Shown here: in pieces, positions 35,142 through 42,505 of the stretch | Layout: each line of letters begins with the position of its first letter | How positions within the stretch are numbered: the first letter of the stretch is position 1 | Assembly: GCF_900156425.1 (NCBI RefSeq) | Contig: NZ_FTNO01000001.1 | Location: 1,922,001 to 1,986,000 of the forward strand | Length of the DNA stretch: 64,000 bases | Direction of reading: 5' to 3' | DNA from: Haladaptatus litoreus | Lineage (GTDB): Archaea; Halobacteriota; Halobacteria; Halobacteriales; Haladaptataceae | Made by a program: the position numbers and the translations under genes | Notes under the pieces: generated by a model | Told to the model about the DNA's origin: nothing | Databases searched by the model: none | Seen by the model: the letters and a program-made list of their open reading frames with translations, nothing else

Positions 35142-36893
35142 ATGACCGACTATTTCGAGGTTCACGACCGGGATGGGGCGGCCCGAATTGGGGAACTCCG
35201 CCTTTCCGAATCCGTGACCACGCCGGAACTCGCTGGCGACGTCGTCTCCGACGCGGGAAGTCTCTGGTTCAAAGAGCGCGAGATGCCCGAGGGCGACGAA
35301 TCGCAGTTGACCGTTCTACCCCACCGGGCATTTCCGCGCGGCACCGACGAGGAAGTGATGGAGTCCTTCGCGGTGGACTACCCAGACGTTGACTTTCCGA
35401 GCGCCGCCGTAATCGCACCCGAGACGGCGGAGGATTTCGGCACCGACGCCTACGTCCTCTCGGGCGCACAGGGCGTCGTCGGCCACGGCGCAGGGTTCAA
35501 GGACGCAATCATCGAAACGCGCGAGGCGATTCCGTCCGATAGCGCGCTGTTTCTGTCGGGTGTCGCCACGCCGAAAAACGTCGCTACGCTCGTTTATTCG
35601 GGGGTTGACCTCGTGGACGCAGACCGCGCCGTGGTCAAGGGAACCCAAGGAAAGTACCTGACGACGGAAGGCGAATATCATCTGGAAGACCTCCGGGAAC
35701 TTCCCTGTTCCTGTCCGGCCTGCCAGCGTCCGGTGGACGAGTTCACCCGCGAGGACTGCGTTGACCACAACGTGAACGCGCTCCAAGCCGAGTTGGCGGT
35801 CGTCCGACAGCGAATCCGTGCGGGCCGACTTCGGGATTACATCGAGGGCCAAACCCGCCACGAGCAGTGGCTTACCGCCGCGTTCCGCGAGTTCGACCAA
35901 CAGTGGAGTTACGTGGAAGAACGAACCCCGGTTCTCCGAAACACGGAACTCGCCGCCGCGACATCCGACTCCCTGCGCAGGGTCGAGATTCAGCGGTTCG
36001 CCAACCGCGTGACGACGCGTTATCAGGGTCGATTCGACAATCCGTTGGTACTGCTCCCTTGCTCGGCAAAGAAGCCCTACAGCGAATCCCAAAGCCACGG
36101 CCAATATCACGACGCGATTCAGTTCCGCGCGCACAAAGTCTCGATGACGAGTCCCATCGGCGTCGTGCCGCAGGAACTCGAACTGACCTACCCCGCCCAG
36201 CATTACGATTCCGTCGTCACGGGTCGCTGGAGCGAGGATGAAAAACAGTTCGTGGCCGAAGTTCTGCGTCGTTATCTGGAGCGAAACGAGTATCCCCGCG
36301 TCATCGCGCACGTTCCGGAGGAAGGTTACCGCGACGTCTGCCAGCGAGTCGAAGACGCCCTCGATATGGAGTTCGAGTACACCGTCGAAGGGCATCCGAC
36401 GAATACCGAATCGCTCGCCAACCTCGCCAGTACGCTCTCGGGCGAACTGAAGTACGGCAAGCGAGAACGCCAGCACAACACGGTTCGCGGTATCGCGGAT
36501 TACCAGTTCGGCGACGGTGCGGGCGACGAACTCTTCTCGTCCATCAACATCGAGAGCAGGTACCCGAAACTCCGGGTTCACGACGACGACGGCGAGCAGT
36601 TGGCCGCGATGGTTCCACAGTACGGAACACTCTCGTTCACCCTCGCCGGGGCGCACCAGTGGGTCGAAAGCGACGTGCCGGAAAAACGGGTCGAAATCGA
36701 CGCCTTCGCACCGCACGGAAGCGTCCTCGCGCCGGGAATCGTGGACGCAGACGACGACATTCGGGTCGGCGACGAAGTGGTCATCGAAGGGCCAAAGGCG
36801 TTCGCCATCGGTCGCGCCGAGATGTCCGGGCCGGAGATGGTAGAATCGACGCGTGGCGTCTCGGCGGACGTGCGCCACGTCGAGGAAAAGTAA
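35142..36893 (+). CDS. arcS: Archaeosine synthase subunit alpha ArcS (TGT-like)
   Basis: A 583-residue TgtA2-type protein. The N-terminal TGT-like barrel (to about residue 215) ends in a zinc site with C189, C191, C194 and C206. The ArcS core motif PCSAKKPYS is at 306-314, and a C-terminal PUA domain starts near 510 (KRVEIDAFAPHGSVLAPGIV). ArcS attaches lysine to preQ0 at G15 of tRNA; RaSEA then releases archaeosine. The start MTDYFEVHDR is chosen over a Met 9 codons upstream as it matches the family. Confidence 0.93.
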   Translation: MTDYFEVHDRDGAARIGELRLSESVTTPELAGDVVSDAGSLWFKEREMPEGDESQLTVLPHRAFPRGTDEEVMESFAVDYPDVDFPSAAVIAPETAEDFGTDAYVLSGAQGVVGHGAGFKDAIIETREAIPSDSALFLSGVATPKNVATLVYSGVDLVDADRAVVKGTQGKYLTTEGEYHLEDLRELPCSCPACQRPVDEFTREDCVDHNVNALQAELAVVRQRIRAGRLRDYIEGQTRHEQWLTAAFREFDQQWSYVEERTPVLRNTELAAATSDSLRRVEIQRFANRVTTRYQGRFDNPLVLLPCSAKKPYSESQSHGQYHDAIQFRAHKVSMTSPIGVVPQELELTYPAQHYDSVVTGRWSEDEKQFVAEVLRRYLERNEYPRVIAHVPEEGYRDVCQRVEDALDMEFEYTVEGHPTNTESLANLASTLSGELKYGKRERQHNTVRGIADYQFGDGAGDELFSSINIESRYPKLRVHDDDGEQLAAMVPQYGTLSFTLAGAHQWVESDVPEKRVEIDAFAPHGSVLAPGIVDADDDIRVGDEVVIEGPKAFAIGRAEMSGPEMVESTRGVSADVRHVEEK

Positions 36894-37036
36894 GGACACC
36901 GGTGAAATACGGACACCACTGAACTACGGACAACGACGAAATTACCCACCCGATAAATTCGAAATCCGAAGTCGCTCTGCCGTGGGGCGAAATTAGGCGA
37001 TAAATAATAACCTTCTCCGCGTTGGTACACACCAGT

Positions 37037-37840
37037 ATGGGAGTACCCGCCACCATCGAGTTCGACGACGCGATTCAACAGCGCATCTACGACGAAGTCG
37101 AACGCAACGGCTCCGTCTCCGTCGAGGAAGTCCGCGACCAAGTCAGAATCGACTCACCGTCCGGGTCGAAACCAGCGCGCTCCGGAACCGCGGAACCGAA
37201 AGTTCGGATTCCGCCGGAGGAGTTCCAGCAGTACGTCTCCGCGCTGTTGGACGCGGGCCACCTCATCGAAGAGGAAGGCGAACTACACCTCGCACTGGAC
37301 AACGACGTGGAGGAGTACGAAGAAGACGGCCTCTCGTACCGAATCCGACAAGCCCACCAGTTCGACCGCCGGGGCATCGAAACCGCGATTCGTGAAGTCG
37401 CCGACGAGGGCGCGTCGATTTCCGCGGAGCGAGTCGCCGCCGACATCGACGACGAGGGTGCCCTGCTCCGCAACAACGACCGTCGTTCGCGGATGTTCTA
37501 CGTGGCAACCGTGAGCGGTAGCGAGAACGAGGGGGAAGTCATCGGATGGGTTCACTTGGACGCGCCGGAACTCGACAAACTGCGCCACACCGCCGAACTG
37601 ACCGTGGGCGTCCGCGGCCCGTACCGCAAACACGGCATCGGAAGCCGACTGCTGGAACGCGCGATGGCGTGGGCGAACGACGCCGGATACCAGAAAGTTT
37701 ACCAGAGTCTTCCCGAGACGAACGAGACGGCAATCGACCTCCTCGAAGATTTCAGTTGGGAAACTGAAGCCGTTCGAAACGACCACTATCTCGTCGGCGA
37801 CGAGTTCGTTGACGAAGTGATGATGGCTCGAAAGCTCTAA
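37037..37840 (+). CDS. GNAT N-acetyltransferase with N-terminal helical region
   Basis: A 267-residue protein. The C-terminal half is a GNAT domain, with the acetyl-CoA loop as VRGPYRKHGIGSRLLERAMA (the R/Q-x-x-G-x-G/A pattern) and a final strand AIDLLEDFSWETEAVR. The N-terminal 100 residues (DAIQQRIYDEVERNGSVSVE, FQQYVSALLDAGHLIEEEGE) look like a winged-helix segment. The substrate is unknown. It follows arcS by about 140 nt on the same strand. Confidence 0.8.
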   Translation: MGVPATIEFDDAIQQRIYDEVERNGSVSVEEVRDQVRIDSPSGSKPARSGTAEPKVRIPPEEFQQYVSALLDAGHLIEEEGELHLALDNDVEEYEEDGLSYRIRQAHQFDRRGIETAIREVADEGASISAERVAADIDDEGALLRNNDRRSRMFYVATVSGSENEGEVIGWVHLDAPELDKLRHTAELTVGVRGPYRKHGIGSRLLERAMAWANDAGYQKVYQSLPETNETAIDLLEDFSWETEAVRNDHYLVGDEFVDEVMMARKL

Positions 37841-38808
37841 CGGGAGGGTTTTCGGGTGTTTGGTTTCTCTGAACTCACTGCGCCATTATATTGACAATTT
37901 ACGAAATCGTGCTGAATACGGGCGTGTATCGGTTGCGAACCGAGGCAGAATTTGTTTGACCTGGAAGACGTAGCTCACAGATCGATATTTCTCAAACATC
38001 TCGATATGCGCCGTATCTGAGTACCGGAGAGGTTTTATAGCGATAGCAGAAACAGAGAGAAGACGGCACGGTCAGTCAGCTACCTTTCAACTCACGTGGT
38101 TTCCACGTGTAGTTACCGCTGGCTGGCCTACCCCGTCACTCTAACAACGACGAGCGACTGCTATTTCATAGCCAGAAGACACCGAACCGAGAGCGTGAGG
38201 TTCGCACATATATCTGAAATTTCGTGATTGATGAGCAGGATGAATACACTCTCACTCTTCAGCACACCATATTTGTTAAATTCCAATAAGTTTAACAGCG
38301 CCATTTCTTTGTACCCTTTCCGCGAAACCGATTTCTGGGACGTGCTGACCGGAGGTTTTGGGTGGAAATTCAATTTACTGAAATCGGTGGAAGAGTCGGT
38401 TACTAACACGAGTCGCAGGCCACGCCTGCGAAAGACGGCGTCTTTCGCGGCCGAGAAAATCTTCGATTTCCCCCGGCCCAACCACGGGGCGGGCAGGCCA
38501 GTGGTCTGCCCGCCCAAACCAAACTTGGCCTGCCGGTTTTGAATGCAAGTTCATTGTTCCGAAGGCTGTGGCCAGTTCGTCCAGTTACTTGGCGGATTTG
38601 GCTGTTTCAAAATCGCTCCGCGATTTTGAAGCTTGGAAAAGCTTGTCTCTTCCGGTGGGAACGAGCGGCCGTGGGAAGAACGAGTGGCGAAACCACGAGT
38701 GACTGACCGCGTTCGGGCGTGACGTGGATTCGACAACTGCAAACACGGTAGTCGCATCCTTTGCCATTGCTCACAACTAGAAATTATCACCTCTCGAAAC
38801 CCCTTTTG
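37841..38808. other. 968-nt gap: AT-rich part, candidate RNA and hairpin cluster
   Basis: No recognisable protein gene. 37860-38060 is AT-rich and holds TTTTATA at 38033-38039. A strong hairpin (CACGTGG, loop TTT, CCACGTG) at 38093-38109 follows. From 38414 a run of hairpins begins: 38414-38430, 38428-38448, 38487-38515 (10-bp arms) and 38606-38630 (11-bp arms, loop TCC). Frames of about 100-118 residues on both strands here lack any family resemblance and run through the hairpins. Confidence 0.7.
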
Positions 38809-38955
38809 TCACTCGCTTCCGCGTCGTCCACGAAGTAGCGACCACATCGCATTCAACAACAAGCCGCCGAGAAACAGCAGGAGAAGCGGCCAGAGGATGA
38901 CAGGGCCAGCAACCGCAACCGGCGCGACGACTGCCAGTTTCCCTGCGACAGTCAT
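38809..38955 (-). CDS. 48-residue single-span membrane protein
   Basis: MTVAGKLAVVAPVAVAGPVI opens a protein with one or two short hydrophobic stretches (VILWPLLLLFLGGLLLNAMW) and a basic tail (SLLRGRRGSE), so the C-terminus should face the cytoplasm. The ATG overlaps the stop of the 40-residue gene upstream by 4 nt (ATGA). The function is unknown. Confidence 0.6.
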   Translation of the reverse strand: MTVAGKLAVVAPVAVAGPVILWPLLLLFLGGLLLNAMWSLLRGRRGSE

Positions 38956-39074
38956 CGACGCACCTCTGTCGGCGCGTCGATGGCAATCCACTGGTCCGCA
39001 CGCTCCGGATTCCGAATCTCGACCCACCCATTCGGACAGAGTATCGTCTCGCACTGCCCCCATGCGTTCGTCAT
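38952..39074 (-). CDS. 40-residue small protein, coupled to a small membrane protein
   Basis: MTNAWGQCETILCPNGWVEI begins a 40-residue protein ending in an acidic amphipathic stretch with two Cys and two Trp. The 4-nt ATGA overlap with the following membrane protein gene argues that both are translated. Longer in-frame starts upstream give low-complexity sequence. The function is unknown. Confidence 0.55.
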   Translation of the reverse strand: MTNAWGQCETILCPNGWVEIRNPERADQWIAIDAPTEVRR

Positions 39075-39171
39075 CGCTCGGGACGGTCGTCCGTGTCCAT
39101 TCACCCTACCCGTCCGATTGCCGGATACGTCCTTAGTTATCCGCGCCGTAGCCGAAATAAGACCGGCCTGA

Positions 39172-40242
39172 CTACCGCGCCAGTGGGAGACTATAGCTCT
39201 TCTCACGCTCCATGACGGCTTCCCACGTGTGTTCGCACTCGCAGGTCACTTCGTCGAACACGGAGGGGTCTTGCCGGAGGTCGAAATCCTTGATTGCCTT
39301 CTGAGCGAGGTCGTCGCAGTCGCCGCAGTTGTGCGCGCCGCGGTCGGAGCCGTGGCCGACAGGGTCGGAAATGACGATTGCAGGTGCGTCGGCCGTGTCC
39401 TGTAGCACTTCACAAACGCTCCAGAGCCACGGCGGTCGGTAGCCGTTTCGGAAGTAGAGGTCGTCTACCATGGTGTATCGCTGAACGTTCGTCGGGTTCA
39501 TCGACACCGTGTGGGCGTACTCGGCGCACTTCCGAATCGACTCCTTCATGTCCTGCACCGCGTCGGCCTCCGACAGGAACGGCGGTTTCATCAGCAGATA
39601 GGCCTTGATGCCCGCACCGACCGATTCGGCGTGTTCGCTGGCCTCGATGAACTGCTCGAAGTCGAAGTACTTGTTCACGCAGTCCTTGCGAACGCGGTCG
39701 TTCGCCGTCTCCAGCCCGATTGCCACGTCGGTTTCCAGACCGATGCCAGTGAAGTCCTCCAACTTCTCCTGCTCTACGAAATCCGGTAGGCTCTCGACGA
39801 CGATTCGGTCGCGGTCGGAAAACGTCTCCGCAATTGCTCGTCGGGTTTCGGCACCGACTTCGCGCTCGTCCAAAAACGACCCGGAGGTGTAGATTTTGAT
39901 GAGGCCGCTCTTCTCGTCCGCATTCTCGCGCTCGTGGGCGAGACAGACCTCGATTTGGTCCATCAGGGCTTCGTGGCCGACGCTTCCGCCTTCGACCGAT
40001 TCGGCGACGTAGCCGCACATCGTACAGCCACCGGCCCGCGCCCAGCGACAGCCACCAGTGTTGAGGATAATCGTGAGGCTTTTGTAGACGCCGTCAGGCG
40101 TATTGTCCTCGTCCAACCACACACGCGTCGGTTCGTGTGGGTCGTAATGCTTCTCCTTTTTCGCGCGAATATCGCGCATCACGGAGTTGTGGGCGTCCAT
40201 CCCCTTGCCCCGTTCGTAGCTCTCGGGAGTCGGCGTACTCAT
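39172..40242 (-). CDS. raSEA: Archaeosine synthase subunit beta RaSEA (radical SAM)
   Basis: A 356-residue radical SAM protein with the Elp3-like cluster motif C65-x7-C73-x2-C76 (GGCRWARAGGCTMCGY) and the following IKIYTSGSFLDEREVGAETR strand. The C-terminus has more Cys (HNCGDCDDLA and TCECEH), probably for zinc. With ArcS, RaSEA converts lysine-preQ0 at tRNA position 15 into archaeosine. The start at 40242 matches the family; a longer frame overlaps the VanZ-like gene. Confidence 0.9.
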   Translation of the reverse strand: MSTPTPESYERGKGMDAHNSVMRDIRAKKEKHYDPHEPTRVWLDEDNTPDGVYKSLTIILNTGGCRWARAGGCTMCGYVAESVEGGSVGHEALMDQIEVCLAHERENADEKSGLIKIYTSGSFLDEREVGAETRRAIAETFSDRDRIVVESLPDFVEQEKLEDFTGIGLETDVAIGLETANDRVRKDCVNKYFDFEQFIEASEHAESVGAGIKAYLLMKPPFLSEADAVQDMKESIRKCAEYAHTVSMNPTNVQRYTMVDDLYFRNGYRPPWLWSVCEVLQDTADAPAIVISDPVGHGSDRGAHNCGDCDDLAQKAIKDFDLRQDPSVFDEVTCECEHTWEAVMEREKSYSLPLAR

Positions 40243-40258
40243 TGTTCGGAACAAGCGG

Positions 40259-40687
40259 TTACGCGCGTAAATCGCCTTCGTCTCGTCCGGCGACGAGCCA
40301 CCAGAGTCCAACGCCAATCGTCGCCCCAAACGCGTTCGCAGTTGCGTCCCCGATTCCGCCGTGGCGAACCGGAACGAACGTCTGAGCGATTTCCATCAGG
40401 AGTCCGAAGCCGGTCGCCCCCGCGATGGCCACCAGCGCGATTGCAATCGCGCTGGTGGCTTTATCAGCCTCCTTGGTCCCACTCGACAGCGCGACCGCGA
40501 GTAACACGCTGAAAACGCCGTAGCCAATCCCGTGATACCATTTGTCCATTCCGACCACTCCGAGCGGGCCGAAGGAGGAAACGCCAGCGTCGGGAGTCGA
40601 GAACACGGAAAAGTAGCAGATACCGACCGCGAAGGCGAGGACGGCGGCCCAGTTTCGCATGGTCGGTTTATCGAGGGAGAGGGACAT
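40259..40687 (-). CDS. VanZ-like membrane protein
   Basis: A 142-residue protein with four transmembrane segments and the VanZ-type signature GMDKWYHGIGYGVFSVLLAV and the loop EIAQTFVPVRHGGIGDATAN. VanZ relatives have no settled function. It lies 16 nt upstream of raSEA on the same strand, so the two share a transcript. Confidence 0.85.
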   Translation of the reverse strand: MSLSLDKPTMRNWAAVLAFAVGICYFSVFSTPDAGVSSFGPLGVVGMDKWYHGIGYGVFSVLLAVALSSGTKEADKATSAIAIALVAIAGATGFGLLMEIAQTFVPVRHGGIGDATANAFGATIGVGLWWLVAGRDEGDLRA

Positions 40688-40991
40688 TCGTTCGCCAAAT
40701 TGTTGCAGGTGGCGTAAAGGGCGACGGTTGCCGATTGTCTGACAGTGGTATGTCCAGTATCACGAAGCTTGCTGACCGGATATAATTCTATGAAATACAG
40801 TACAGAATCTACTCATTAAATAATTTATTATCCGACATATAGAGGACCGAAATCCATCTTTAGGGTTGCTATAGCGATATTGGTCGCTTGGACGTGATGT
40901 GGTCTTTCTGACCTATGAAATCACGAAAAACGGCTAAAAAGAATATTATGAAACGGATAGTGAATATAACTGTGTCACATTTTCTATCCGC
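40688..40991 (+). promoter_or_regulatory. AT-rich promoter region before the first propeller gene
   Basis: A 304-nt AT-rich gap with no gene. AATATA at 40964-40969 lies 23-28 nt before the ATG at 40992, consistent with a leaderless start. The last 100 nt resemble the DNA before the second propeller gene (42400-42505), which supports gene duplication with the upstream region. Confidence 0.5.
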
Positions 40992-42209
40992 ATGTCGAAG
41001 AATACACGCAGAACGTTCCTCAAGACGGTCGGACTGACAGTCGGTGGCGTCGGTGTCGCTGGTGCAAGCGCACGCCAGACTGACAAGTTCGCCGAGAGTG
41101 ACGAGTCTCACCACTGCGACGACGCGACCACGTCCGACGTGAATTGGCGGTTCGGACCGCACTCGCCGTTCCGACATACGCCAGCGGTCGGCGAGAAGAC
41201 CGTGTACGCACGAGAAGACGGCGAATACCTGTACGCTATCGACCGAGAGACGGGAACTGAACGGTGGCGGTTCGAGGTCACTGGCGACGACGATCCAGCG
41301 GGCACCGTCGGGCCAGTCCTTTGCGACGGGACGGTCTACGTGGCAGGAAATTCGGGCGACGACACGCGACTGTACGCCGTTGACGCGGCGACCGGCGAGG
41401 AACGCTGGTCGTTCTTCGTGTCCGGCGGCGTCCGCACGACACCAACCGTCGAGGACGGAACGCTCTACTTTGCGTCGTTCACCCACAGCACGACGTACGC
41501 CCTCGACACGGACACTGGCGACGTGCAGTGGACGTTCACAGGCGACTGCGACCCGCTCGGTCATCCACGGGACGACGTGTTGGTCACCGCCGGAAACGCC
41601 TACGTGGTTGACGGGAACAATCTCTGGGCACTCGACGCCGACGACGGTGGCGTCGAGTGGGCGCTCCGTCCCAACGAGTTCAGCCTCTATGCACTCGCAG
41701 TGACGGACGACACCGTCTATGTCGGTCTCAGCGACGGGTCGTCGTGCGTAGCGGACGGCAACCTCGTCGCACTCGACGCCGCCAGCGGCACCGAACGGTG
41801 GTCTACCGACGTGTCCGGCCTCTCGACGGCGGACGAAATCGAAGTCGGTGGCGGTCGCGTCTACGTCGTCTCTTACGTCCACGACCCGACCCGTCTCGTC
41901 GCGCTCAATGGGGACGACGGTACCGAACACTGGTCGTTCGAAGTGGACGAAACCGGCGTGGCGAACACAACGGAACAGGGAGTCATCGAACACTCTCACA
42001 CGGTCTACGACGGCAACGTCTACTTCAGTGCGAATCGGAGCGTGTACCAGTTGGATGGCGACGACGGGAGCGTCAGTGCCCGTTGGGACGCGGAGTACCC
42101 GATAATCGAGGCTCCTGCAGTGACCGAAGATGCCGTCTACGCTGACAGTGCCTTCGACGACAGAACGAATCGGTACGGCTACGTCTACTCGTTCGACCGC
42201 GACGAGTAA
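40992..42209 (+). CDS. Tat-exported PQQ-type beta-propeller protein
   Basis: A 405-residue protein. The Tat signal RRTFLKTVGLTVGGVGVAGA is followed by repeated blades with the pattern AxDxxTGxxxW (YAIDRETGTERWRFEV, YAVDAATGEERWSF, YALDTDTGDVQWTF). This is the outer-membrane assembly factor BamB/PQQ-dehydrogenase propeller pattern. No PQQ-binding residues or catalytic Asp-Glu pair can be assigned, so it may be a scaffold rather than an enzyme. First of a tandem pair. Confidence 0.85.
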   Translation: MSKNTRRTFLKTVGLTVGGVGVAGASARQTDKFAESDESHHCDDATTSDVNWRFGPHSPFRHTPAVGEKTVYAREDGEYLYAIDRETGTERWRFEVTGDDDPAGTVGPVLCDGTVYVAGNSGDDTRLYAVDAATGEERWSFFVSGGVRTTPTVEDGTLYFASFTHSTTYALDTDTGDVQWTFTGDCDPLGHPRDDVLVTAGNAYVVDGNNLWALDADDGGVEWALRPNEFSLYALAVTDDTVYVGLSDGSSCVADGNLVALDAASGTERWSTDVSGLSTADEIEVGGGRVYVVSYVHDPTRLVALNGDDGTEHWSFEVDETGVANTTEQGVIEHSHTVYDGNVYFSANRSVYQLDGDDGSVSARWDAEYPIIEAPAVTEDAVYADSAFDDRTNRYGYVYSFDRDE

Positions 42210-42505
42210 TTCCCACCCAACTATTCTATTTTATCGGATAACTAATTGAGTCTGCGTCGAACAGAATCGTGTCAACTCGTTCAAAGCGAATTTCGATTCG
42301 GAAAATTAGTCAGTGTAAATTGATTTTCTGAATGGATGAAAACGGATACGTCCACAAAAGTCACACCTGCCGGTAGTTAGACACAATTTGGTTCAAAATT
42401 CCGCCCTTCAATTGTTAGTTGTATGACCAATGAAACCAGTGAAAATAAGCGAAAACGAATTAGAAACCTGATAGCAAATACCGTCCCCTCACATTGCATA
42501 GTCGC
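42210..42505. other. Gap between the two propeller genes
   Basis: A 296-nt AT-rich stretch without a gene. It carries the promoter of the second propeller gene (CAAATA at about 42475-42480, 26-31 nt before the ATG). Nothing else is apparent. Confidence 0.5.

Noticed and set aside
35316-36899. 527-residue minus-strand frame opposite arcS
   Set aside because: Shadow of arcS; no family motif is visible in it.
38161-38517. 118-residue minus-strand frame in the 38-kb gap
   Set aside because: No family resemblance and it runs through hairpins. The opposite strand has a frame of similar length at 38228-38542.
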